The position numbers and the translations under genes were made by a program. Positions 1 through 5,121 of a stretch of 6,804 bases of DNA are shown in pieces. Location of the stretch: assembly GCA_028817775.1 (NCBI GenBank), contig JAPPOW010000208.1:1-6804 (forward strand), read 5' to 3'. A model generated the notes under the pieces. It saw nothing but the letters and a program-made list of their open reading frames with translations. It was not told where the DNA came from and did no database searches. This DNA is from Candidatus Melainabacteria bacterium. Lineage in GTDB: Bacteria > Cyanobacteriota > Vampirovibrionia > LMEP-6097. Within the stretch, counting starts at the first letter, position 1. Each line of letters opens with the position of its first letter.

Positions 1-1
1 T

Positions 2-940
2 AATCCTCGTGGACGTCAGGTGCTTAGTATCAACCACTTGTCTAAAAGTTTTGCTGATAATAATTTGTTTGAAGAGATTTCATTGGATTTGGAGTGGACT
101 AAAGATGAGCCGCAGCGAGTATTTATTTTAGGAGCTAATGGTTGTGGCAAGACTACTTTATTTAAAATATTGATGGGCTTAGAAAAGCCAGATAGTGGTG
201 ACTATAATTTTGATGCTAGAGTCAAACTTGGCTATTACGCTCAGCATCAATTACAAATTCTTGATCCAGAGAAAACTGTGCTCAAGACTCTTGAAGAAGC
301 GATGCCGCCGACTCCAGAGAAGGAGATCCGTGGGATACTAGGACGCTTTTTGTTTTCTAAGGATGAAGTATTTAAGAAAGTAGCACTGACTAGTGGCGGT
401 GAGAAAGCTAGATTAGCAATGGCAATTCTGATGGTTAGTGGTCCTAATACTTTACTATTGGATGAACCGACTAATCATTTAGATACTCCTTCTCAAGAAG
501 CTGTTGAAGATGCTCTCAAGGCTTACCAGGGTACTGTGATTACTATTTCCCACGATAGGTATTTTATAAATAATCATGCTACTCAAATTTGGGACTTCGA
601 TCGTGGTCGCTTGATTGTCTTCAAAGGTAGTTATGAAGATTACTTGTCGAAGCGTCCTCGTTTGTTGGCTGAATCTCGTGCTAATTTGCCAGAACAAGAG
701 CAGGTTCCTCAAAAAGTCAAAGCTGGCACTCAAGCAAGAGTTCTCAAGAAAGAAATAAATGGTCTTGAGAAATCTATTGAGAAATTGACTTTACGCAAGT
801 TACAAATTGAGCAAGAGATGCAAGAACCAGGCTTGGCTAGTGATTATCAAGAGCTTGAGAAATTAAGCCAAGAATTAGAGCAAATAAATACTGAGCTTGC
901 CTTGAAAGAAGCTCAGTGGCTTGAGAATGTTAATATTTAA
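2..940 (+). CDS. ABC-F family ATPase, C-terminal half (5' truncated by window edge)
   Basis: This is the second nucleotide-binding domain and C-terminal tail of an ABC-F protein. These soluble twin-ABC ATPases act on the ribosome rather than in membrane transport. The reading frame is open to the first base, and NPRGRQ precedes the GTG at 20, so that GTG is probably an internal valine and the first ABC domain lies outside the window. Seen in order: Walker A GANGCGKTT (131-157), signature SGGEK (from 392), Walker B with the ABC-F hallmark LLLDEPTNHLD (452-484), and the H-loop SHDR (548-559). The YEDYL motif ends the domain. A Lys/Glu/Leu/Gln-rich coiled-coil tail of about 70 residues follows, as in Uup- or YheS-type members. 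The subgroup (housekeeping translation factor or antibiotic resistance) cannot be decided without the first domain and inter-domain linker. The stop codon is 3 bases before the next gene, suggesting one operon. Confidence 0.95.
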   Translation, partial: NPRGRQVLSINHLSKSFADNNLFEEISLDLEWTKDEPQRVFILGANGCGKTTLFKILMGLEKPDSGDYNFDARVKLGYYAQHQLQILDPEKTVLKTLEEAMPPTPEKEIRGILGRFLFSKDEVFKKVALTSGGEKARLAMAILMVSGPNTLLLDEPTNHLDTPSQEAVEDALKAYQGTVITISHDRYFINNHATQIWDFDRGRLIVFKGSYEDYLSKRPRLLAESRANLPEQEQVPQKVKAGTQARVLKKEINGLEKSIEKLTLRKLQIEQEMQEPGLASDYQELEKLSQELEQINTELALKEAQWLENVNI

Positions 941-943
941 ACC

Positions 944-2587
944 GTGAATAAACTTAGCAAGTTCTTCTTAGTTTTAGTTGTTTTGCTCTTGCTTTCTGCA
1001 GGCCTGCTCTACTATGTCTTTAATGCCAAGATTAAAGATCAGATTGTCCCGCAGACCAAAGCTTTTATCCAAGAACAAACTAAGCTTAAAGTTGATTTCA
1101 ATGAATTTAGAATGAGCTTTAGTCAACTACTTAAACTGAAGCCAAGTATTAAAGTGACAGACTTGACTGTCGAAGACGCTCTTAAGGTGCGTTTGATTTT
1201 GGTGCAATTTAATTTGCTTGAACTTTTGCAGCGCAAAATTACAATTGATCAAGTTTTGATTGATGGTGCTGATATTTCCCTGGTTGAGAATGCAAGTCGT
1301 GAAGTCCATCTCAAGGGGCTCAAGCCAGTAGCTGCTGGTAAGACTGAAGCCAGTGATGCCCCAGCTTTGAGTTTCTTAGAGACCTTGCAGCTTAAAAAAC
1401 TAAGCGTGAAAAATTCGCGGCTTGGTTTTCAACCGCATGGCATGCCTAATGCAGTTGAGTTTAAGCCTGTTGATTTGGAATTGAATGATTTGGCTGTTTC
1501 TAAGGACAAAAATATCAAAGCTAAATTTAAGCTGAGTGCTCAAATGCTAGATTCAAGCCGTACTGGTATCAAAGCTAGTGGTGAGCTAGGTCCTATCGAT
1601 TTTAGCTTTGCTTCAATCCCAATTCAAGGCTTACAAAGCTTTGATTTTTATTTAAGTGATATTCCAGATGCTAAGAAAGTTTTGGGCGAGCTGGTTCGAT
1701 TGAAAAAACAAACGCTAATTCATCAAGAGTCGGAATTTAGCGGTGATTTGATGAAAAAAATCAAGGGTGAGGGGCAGCTCAAGATTGACAAGCTTGCAAT
1801 TGGTAAGAGTGAGAAGCATAAGCTTGATGTCATTGCTGATCTGCCGCATAGCTACACTTTACGTCTGCTCAAGCAACCAGTTTTGAAACTAGAAAGTCTT
1901 AATTCAAGTCTTGAGCTCAAGAGTCAAGATCAGGCTAGTGGTAAGTTGAGTTTTGACACTTATATTATGCAAGATCTTGATACTGGTTTGCTGCAGGGCT
2001 CTTCGCATGGTTCTTTGTCTGGACTTGAATTGCATGAGACCCTTAACTCTCTTACTGATTTTAAAGATCTTATTGCTGGTAAGTTTGCAATCAATGATTA
2101 TCATCTTAGTTTCAAGGGTCGTGACGCTAAACAATTAGCAAACTCACTAAAAGCTCGAGGCAATATAGTAGTTGGTGATGGCAGTCTTTATATACTCAAG
2201 AGTTTGACTAAGTACAAAGATATTGCTGCTTCTTTACTTGGAGCTAGTAAGGGCGGACAGGTCTTAGATAAAATTGGTGGTGAGTTTGTCTCACTTTCAA
2301 CTGATTTTAATTTGCGTCATGGTGATTTGTTTACTAAGCCAGTCGAGCTTAAAACCAAGGCTCTGACTATAACTGGTGATGGGGTGATTGAACAAGGACG
2401 TAATTTAAAGTATCAGCTCGCTCTTAATGTACCTGGAATCAGATCAGTACCACTCAAGCTTAGAGGTACTATTGAGATACCTAAAGTTATTCCGGATGTA
2501 GCTAAGCTTGGAAAAGAACAGGGCGAGCGTTTGATCAATGGTGCTCTAAAAATGGGTTTGGATGCATTAATTAAACATGCAAAATGA
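944..2587 (+). CDS. AsmA-family envelope protein
   Basis: A 547-aa protein with a single N-terminal signal-anchor helix (about residues 7-26), followed by a long, beta-rich periplasmic region. The C-terminal third fits the AsmA C-terminal domain: GRDAKQLANSLKARGNIVV near residue 392, then DGSLYILKSL, and then the closing pattern of ITGDGVIEQG, IRSVPLKLRGTIEIP and PDVAKL. AsmA-like proteins are inner-membrane-anchored, periplasm-spanning proteins of diderm bacteria, related to the bridge-type lipid-transport proteins (TamB, YhdP) and linked to outer-membrane lipid homeostasis. That role is family knowledge and is not shown here. The GTG start lies 3 bases after the ABC-F stop with no clear Shine-Dalgarno sequence, so translation probably depends on reinitiation from the upstream gene. 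A T-run (2588-2594) directly follows the stop, but no GC-rich hairpin precedes it. Confidence 0.85.
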   Translation: MNKLSKFFLVLVVLLLLSAGLLYYVFNAKIKDQIVPQTKAFIQEQTKLKVDFNEFRMSFSQLLKLKPSIKVTDLTVEDALKVRLILVQFNLLELLQRKITIDQVLIDGADISLVENASREVHLKGLKPVAAGKTEASDAPALSFLETLQLKKLSVKNSRLGFQPHGMPNAVEFKPVDLELNDLAVSKDKNIKAKFKLSAQMLDSSRTGIKASGELGPIDFSFASIPIQGLQSFDFYLSDIPDAKKVLGELVRLKKQTLIHQESEFSGDLMKKIKGEGQLKIDKLAIGKSEKHKLDVIADLPHSYTLRLLKQPVLKLESLNSSLELKSQDQASGKLSFDTYIMQDLDTGLLQGSSHGSLSGLELHETLNSLTDFKDLIAGKFAINDYHLSFKGRDAKQLANSLKARGNIVVGDGSLYILKSLTKYKDIAASLLGASKGGQVLDKIGGEFVSLSTDFNLRHGDLFTKPVELKTKALTITGDGVIEQGRNLKYQLALNVPGIRSVPLKLRGTIEIPKVIPDVAKLGKEQGERLINGALKMGLDALIKHAK

Positions 2588-2595
2588 TTTTTTTA

Positions 2596-2746
2596 GCTTC
2601 ACAAGTTTGTAGAGGTGGCTGTGGGGTCCAAGAACAAGGCTTGCGAAGCCCCGATGAACGGAGTTTACTGGGCGTAAATGAAGTGAAGAGGGGCGAGCAT
2701 AACGCAGTTATTGGGCGTCACAGCCACCTCTACAAACTTGTGTAGC
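2596..2746. repeat. Inverted-repeat element with 24-bp perfect arms
   Basis: The left arm 2600-2623 (starts CACAAGTTTGTAGAGG, ends GGCTGTG) is the exact reverse complement of 2719-2742. Past one T/T mismatch the arms extend by three more pairs (GCT 2596-2598 with AGC 2744-2746). The 95-bp centre is about half G+C by hand count, higher than its surroundings. It folds into three short perfect hairpins: GGCTT-GCG-AAGCC (2638-2650), TTTAC-TGGGC-GTAAA (2664-2678) and ATAAC-GCA-GTTAT (2699-2711). TGGGCGT occurs twice (2669-2675, 2712-2718). It contains no ORF of note. TAGC flanks both sides (2594-2597, 2743-2746), a possible but imperfectly placed target duplication. The element could be a MITE- or REP-like mobile repeat, or a structured RNA or convergent-gene barrier. 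The inverted repeat is certain; its nature is not. Confidence 0.85.
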
Positions 2747-3446
2747 CTTCGGCTACCATCAATACCTTCAGCTTTTTAACTGCTTCACGAATCATATGTG
2801 AGATCCGCGAAGGAGTAACTGAAAGTTTTTCAGCAACTTCATTACCAGACATGTTCTTATAGAAGCGCATTTCAATTACTGAGCGTAGATTGTCGGGAAG
2901 TTTTTTGATAACTTTAAGTAGAGCCTGTTTCATTTCAATTAGCGCAAGTCTATCTAAATTTTCTTCAGCATTCGGATCAGCTGGAGCAAATCCTTGATCT
3001 TCTGCCATTGAGTCAACGGACATGATTACCTCAAAGACTGCTTTACGAGCGTCATCTGCGGTTTTGATTTCAGTGGTTTCAGTTGGGTCTTTTGCTTTAG
3101 CCTTAGCTTCTTCACTTGTTTGATCAACCGGTACTACTTTTTTGACTCCATACCAAGATTGACGAGAGCGTACTTCATCTTTCATTGCCCACTTAACTGA
3201 TTGAGCAATATAGCTTGAGTTGTATTCGGTGCCTGGATTAAGCTTGGCAGTTTCAATCAGTTTATTGACTGCAATTAGACCAGTGTTGGTAAGCTCTTCA
3301 TAGCTAATAATTTGTTTGGACTTGGTGCCCATCTCCTTACGACCTATCATTTCTACAATAGGTAGGTATTCGTTCACTGCCTTAGGTTTTTTGGCGGTAT
3401 TGGAATCTATTTTGAGGGATTTGATTTTGTCTTCTTGTGAAGGCAT
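2730..3446 (-). CDS. Sigma-70 family RNA polymerase sigma factor, FliA/WhiG-like
   Basis: A 238-aa alternative sigma factor. Region 2 spans about residues 25-93 (YLPIVEMIGRKE, ISYEELTNTGLIAVNKLIE, SYIAQSVKWAMKDEVR), matching the core-binding and -10-recognition pattern of FliA-type factors. The following RSRQSWYGVKK corresponds to the FliA 'RS..W.PR' stretch. Region 4 lies at about 170-230, with LPDNLRSVIEMRFYKNMSGNEVA and the helix-turn-helix TPSRISHMIREAVKKLK that reads the -35 box. The intervening 100-165 stretch is charged and low-complexity (EEAKAKAKDPTETTE), so region 3 looks degenerate. The MSVDSMAEDQGF segment fits the FliA spacing. The length is that of FliA (about 240 aa). The ATG start has no obvious Shine-Dalgarno sequence. 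The stop codon TAG and last residues (YTSL) are encoded by the right arm of the inverted-repeat element. The gene is divergent from the VirB4 operon. Target promoters are unknown. Confidence 0.88.
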   Translation of the reverse strand: MPSQEDKIKSLKIDSNTAKKPKAVNEYLPIVEMIGRKEMGTKSKQIISYEELTNTGLIAVNKLIETAKLNPGTEYNSSYIAQSVKWAMKDEVRSRQSWYGVKKVVPVDQTSEEAKAKAKDPTETTEIKTADDARKAVFEVIMSVDSMAEDQGFAPADPNAEENLDRLALIEMKQALLKVIKKLPDNLRSVIEMRFYKNMSGNEVAEKLSVTPSRISHMIREAVKKLKVLMVAEGYTSL

Positions 3447-3460
3447 AGCAAGTTTATCTA

Positions 3461-3477
3461 AACTAGCTGAGCTAGTT
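3461..3477. promoter_or_regulatory. Perfect palindrome, candidate operator at the sigma gene
   Basis: AACTAGCT-G-AGCTAGTT is an 8+1+8 perfect inverted repeat lying 14 bases upstream of the sigma-factor ATG. It sits just downstream of the candidate minus-strand extended -10 (3485-3493), where a repressor site or a short 5'-UTR hairpin would act. The palindrome is seen directly. A regulatory role, including possible autoregulation, is inference. Confidence 0.4.
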
Positions 3478-3484
3478 CATATAT

Positions 3485-3493
3485 GATATACCA
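3485..3493 (-). promoter_or_regulatory. Possible extended -10 promoter for the sigma gene
   Basis: On the minus strand this reads TGGTATATC, which fits TGn plus a 4/6 match to TATAAT. No convincing -35 box lies 17 bases further up. It would start transcription near 3478 and give a leader of about 30 bases containing the palindrome. The support is weak. Confidence 0.25.
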
Positions 3494-3613
3494 CAATTTA
3501 CGCTTCAGATGCCGAATGACCCCTTGACTTGGGCTTGCGCAATTCTGCAAATCGATTTTAGGGCTAATTTCTATTGTGCTTACTAGGCTTACAGATAAAT
3601 TCCCAGAGGTTTT

Positions 3614-3642
3614 TTGACCCCTTTCACTTTCAAAGCTAGAGT
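3614..3642 (+). promoter_or_regulatory. Possible promoter for the VirB4 operon
   Basis: TTGACC (3614-3619, 5/6 to the -35 consensus), 17 bases, then TAGAGT (3637-3642, 4/6 to TATAAT). The -10-like box overlaps the direct repeat GCTAGA-GT-GCTAGA (3635-3648). The start of transcription would fall only about 9 bases before the GTG at 3658, giving an almost leaderless message, consistent with the lack of a Shine-Dalgarno sequence there. It may be fortuitous. Confidence 0.3.
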
Positions 3643-3648
3643 GCTAGA
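3635..3648 (+). repeat. Tandem GCTAGA direct repeat
   Basis: GCTAGA, two bases, GCTAGA, ending 9 bases before the GTG at 3658. It shares the GCTAG core with the palindrome at 3461-3477 on the other side of the same intergenic region. It could be half-sites for one regulator, but CTAG is common throughout this window, so chance is possible. Confidence 0.35.
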
Positions 3649-3657
3649 ACTATTGCA

Positions 3658-3897
3658 GTGAAGCTTCCAAGGCTATTGTTAGGATTTTTGCCCCAGTTCA
3701 ATCAGGAGCAAAAATCTTATATTGGCAATATACTTGGTATTGGAGGCGGTGCTGTGTTGTTTACTTGGTGGCAAATGTTGGTGCCATTGACTAGTGATAT
3801 GCCTGAATATGGATTTTTCAGTCAAGCTGCTATAATCGCTATTGCAGGGGTAATGATTTTTATCGCTATCGTATTAAGGGGAAGGAAAGTAAAATGA
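3658..3897 (+). CDS. Small two-helix membrane protein, first gene of the VirB4 operon
   Basis: I do not recognise the family. The 79-aa product has two hydrophobic helices at about residues 22-44 (GNILGIGGGAVLFTWWQMLV) and 54-73 (FFSQAAIIAIAGVMIFIAIV). A short acidic loop (TSDMPEY) separates them and the C-terminus is basic (RGRKVK), which suggests both ends in the cytoplasm. No cleavable signal peptide is evident. Size and topology are like those of VirB2- or VirB3-type small T4SS subunits, and it heads an operon ending in a VirB4 ATPase, but no VirB2/VirB3 sequence motif can be claimed. GTG at 3658 is the first start after the in-frame stop at 3637-3639. No Shine-Dalgarno sequence is visible. 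An internal TTG at 3673, preceded by AAGG, is the alternative start. Its stop overlaps the next start as ATGA (3894-3897), implying coupled translation. Confidence 0.7.
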   Translation: MKLPRLLLGFLPQFNQEQKSYIGNILGIGGGAVLFTWWQMLVPLTSDMPEYGFFSQAAIIAIAGVMIFIAIVLRGRKVK

Positions 3898-4049
3898 CTG
3901 TTGAATTAGAGTTCACCGATATATTACAGATCTTGATAGTCTTGACTTTTCTTTTGACTTTACCAATCACTGTTGGTTGGGGTAATCAATTTTTTGACTG
4001 GCTTGAAAACTACATTATAGAGAATGTTGAACCAGAGTCTGAAGAATAA
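3894..4049 (+). CDS. 51-aa single-helix membrane miniprotein
   Basis: A short ORF that begins inside the stop codon of the preceding gene (ATGA overlap) after a purine-rich GGGGAAGGAAAG stretch (from 3879) that can serve as ribosome binding site. The product has an acidic N-terminus (MTVELEFTD), one hydrophobic segment at about residues 10-28 (ILQILIVLTFLLTLPITVG), then WGNQFFDWLENYIIENVE and an acidic end (EPESEE). I recognise no family. The overlap, good ribosome-binding context and clean helix support a real gene. Its place in the operon suggests a small accessory subunit of the membrane complex. The acidic tail would be expected to face away from membrane lipids, but topology is uncertain. 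A 60-base gap with a small hairpin follows before the next gene. Confidence 0.6.
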   Translation: MTVELEFTDILQILIVLTFLLTLPITVGWGNQFFDWLENYIIENVEPESEE

Positions 4050-4061
4050 TTAACAACACAA

Positions 4062-4082
4062 TAGACTTTGGCAACAAGTCTA
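4062..4082 (+). promoter_or_regulatory. Small intercistronic hairpin
   Basis: TAGACTT and AAGTCTA form a perfect 7-bp stem around a 7-base loop (TGGCAAC), inside the only sizeable gap (4050-4109) of the operon. It is A+T-rich and followed only by ATTTAG, so it is a poor terminator. It could act as an mRNA processing or stability element that sets the ratio of the first two small proteins to the rest. Confidence 0.35.
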
Positions 4083-4098
4083 ATTTAGATAAGTGGAT

Positions 4099-4104
4099 GA
4101 GGTG
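4099..4104 (+). promoter_or_regulatory. Ribosome binding site for the DUF1385-like gene
   Basis: GAGGTG lies 5 bases before ATG 4110. It fixes that start and shows independent initiation after the 60-base gap. Confidence 0.65.
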
Positions 4105-4109
4105 AGCTA

Positions 4110-4676
4110 ATGGATGCTTACGTAGAGGAGCATTGTGTCTATTTTTCAATAGGCAATAAAACTTCTTATGCAAGATATCAAGCCTTGGGAGAGGAGGAGC
4201 AAAAAATGCAAGAGATTAAGACAGCAACTTACCAGGGCTCGCCGCCTTACAAGGTACTGGCAAGACCAATGCCTACTTTATTGAAGCAGTATCATGCTGC
4301 TGAGCATAAGGTCTACAACAGTTTTATGCAGAAGATTAAGCCCTTGCCTCAACAAGCAGGTTTAAGTGAGCTAGCGCAAGAGTTGCCTAGCCTAGATGAA
4401 GCCAGATCTGCAAGTTCATTTTCTTTATTCTGCGGTACTACAATTTTTATTAGCTCAACAATTTTATTACTGGGTGCTGCGGTTCCATATTTTTTCAAGT
4501 TGAGCACTAATCCATATTTTATGTTTGCCTGGCTAGCTTTTATTGTCATTGTGACGATGCTCGCTAGTTACTATATTCAAAAAAATTTCTATCTGGCGCA
4601 AGCCGATGATAAACATTTGTTGTTAGCAATTGAAGCATTGAAGGAGGTACTTAAAGATGAACGAAATGATAGCTAA
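4110..4676 (+). CDS. DUF1385/YqhQ-like membrane protein in the VirB4 operon
   Basis: A 188-aa protein resembling the core of the DUF1385 (YqhQ) family, whose function is unsettled. Seen: YHAAEHKVYNSF (residues 61-72), matching the family's 'YHGAEHK' signature; FCGTTIF (107-113), matching 'RCGTSF'; two membrane helices at about 109-129 and 136-155; and a C-terminal ADDKHLLLAIEALKEVL (165-181), matching the family's closing 'PDD..LEVAI.AL..VL'. Full-length YqhQ proteins are about 300 aa. The N-terminal G..MRGP part is missing and the spacing between AEHK and CGT is longer than I recall for the family, so this is a reduced or divergent version. His62, His66 and Cys108 are candidates for metal or redox roles (inference). 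ATG 4110 is chosen for its GAGGTG Shine-Dalgarno sequence. The gene overlaps the next by 20 bases. Family assignment is from memory of motifs and is moderately sure. Confidence 0.6.
   Translation: MDAYVEEHCVYFSIGNKTSYARYQALGEEEQKMQEIKTATYQGSPPYKVLARPMPTLLKQYHAAEHKVYNSFMQKIKPLPQQAGLSELAQELPSLDEARSASSFSLFCGTTIFISSTILLLGAAVPYFFKLSTNPYFMFAWLAFIVIVTMLASYYIQKNFYLAQADDKHLLLAIEALKEVLKDERNDS
4641..4648 (+). promoter_or_regulatory. Strong ribosome binding site inside the upstream gene
   Basis: AAGGAGGT lies 8 bases before ATG 4657, within the coding sequence of the preceding gene. It is the best Shine-Dalgarno sequence in the window, selects ATG 4657 over ATG 4666, and predicts that the 154-aa protein is made at a high level. 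Confidence 0.75.
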
Positions 4677-5121
4677 TTGTATTGGTGTGGGGGGATTCAT
4701 AATCTACGCTGCGGTTTTAACTGCTACCGTAACTATGCCTATATGGGCTTATAGATTGATTGAAGAAAAAATTCTTGGTAAGCATAAAGCTTTGCATGTC
4801 GCAGGTGGTGGTAAAGGTATGGGGGCTGCAAGTATTGTTGCTTCAATCGGTACTACTACTGCTGGTGTATTTTTGATCCAGGTTTTGCCGCTTGTCTTCA
4901 GCATGATCAATGATGTTGGCGGTCAATTTGCTGTGGATACCGTTTATGGAGAGCATTTGACCGGTGGAGCGCTTGGTGAGTATGTTAATGGGTTTTATGG
5001 TTTGACAGCTGAGCTTGGCGGCATGATGCAAACTGCAGCACCGATGGCAGCTGTGGGTTTGGGTGGGTACAACTTACTCAATAATTTGTCTCGTGGTTTA
5101 CCAGCTATTGTCAAAAAATAA
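4657..5121 (+). CDS. Gly/Ala-rich polytopic membrane protein of the VirB4 operon
   Basis: I do not recognise the family. The 154-aa product has hydrophobic segments at about residues 6-32 (IGVGGFIIYAAVLTATVTM) and 57-85 (AASIVASIGTTTAGVFLIQV), and a weaker one at 119-142 (ELGGMMQTAAPMAAVGLGG). A short basic, Gly-rich loop (GKHKALHVAGGGKG, 41-54) separates the first two. The helices are rich in Gly, Ala and Thr, as in small pilin-like (VirB2/TrbC) or channel-forming subunits, but it has more segments than a pilin and no signal-peptide cleavage site is clear. The strong Shine-Dalgarno sequence and position directly before VirB4 suggest an abundant structural membrane component. It starts 20 bases inside the preceding gene, and its TAA shares a base with the next ATG (TAATG), so all three genes are probably translationally coupled. 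Confidence 0.75.
   Translation: MNEMIANCIGVGGFIIYAAVLTATVTMPIWAYRLIEEKILGKHKALHVAGGGKGMGAASIVASIGTTTAGVFLIQVLPLVFSMINDVGGQFAVDTVYGEHLTGGALGEYVNGFYGLTAELGGMMQTAAPMAAVGLGGYNLLNNLSRGLPAIVKK

Noticed and set aside
20..22. GTG as the start of the ABC-F gene
   Set aside because: The frame is open upstream to the window edge and encodes NPRGRQ, fitting the inter-domain linker of a two-domain ABC-F protein. Only the second ABC domain is present, so the gene is truncated by the window rather than starting here.
479..733. 84-aa minus-strand ORF
   Set aside because: It lies opposite the ABC-F Walker B/H-loop coding region and has no recognisable domain or start signals. It is an antisense shadow.
1904..2138. 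Overlapping ORFs on both strands inside the AsmA gene
   Set aside because: Both are low-complexity shadows of a well-supported AsmA coding frame, with no ribosome binding site or domain.
2588..2746. Ordinary bidirectional intrinsic terminator
   Set aside because: A 24-bp stem with a 95-base structured loop is too large, and neither strand has a U-run directly after the hairpin. The T-run at 2588-2594 precedes it on the plus strand.
3511..3518. GCCGAATG as a FliA-type -10 box
   Set aside because: Only the GCCGA part matches GCCGATAA and there is no TAAA 15 bases upstream, so a sigma-28 promoter here is not supported.
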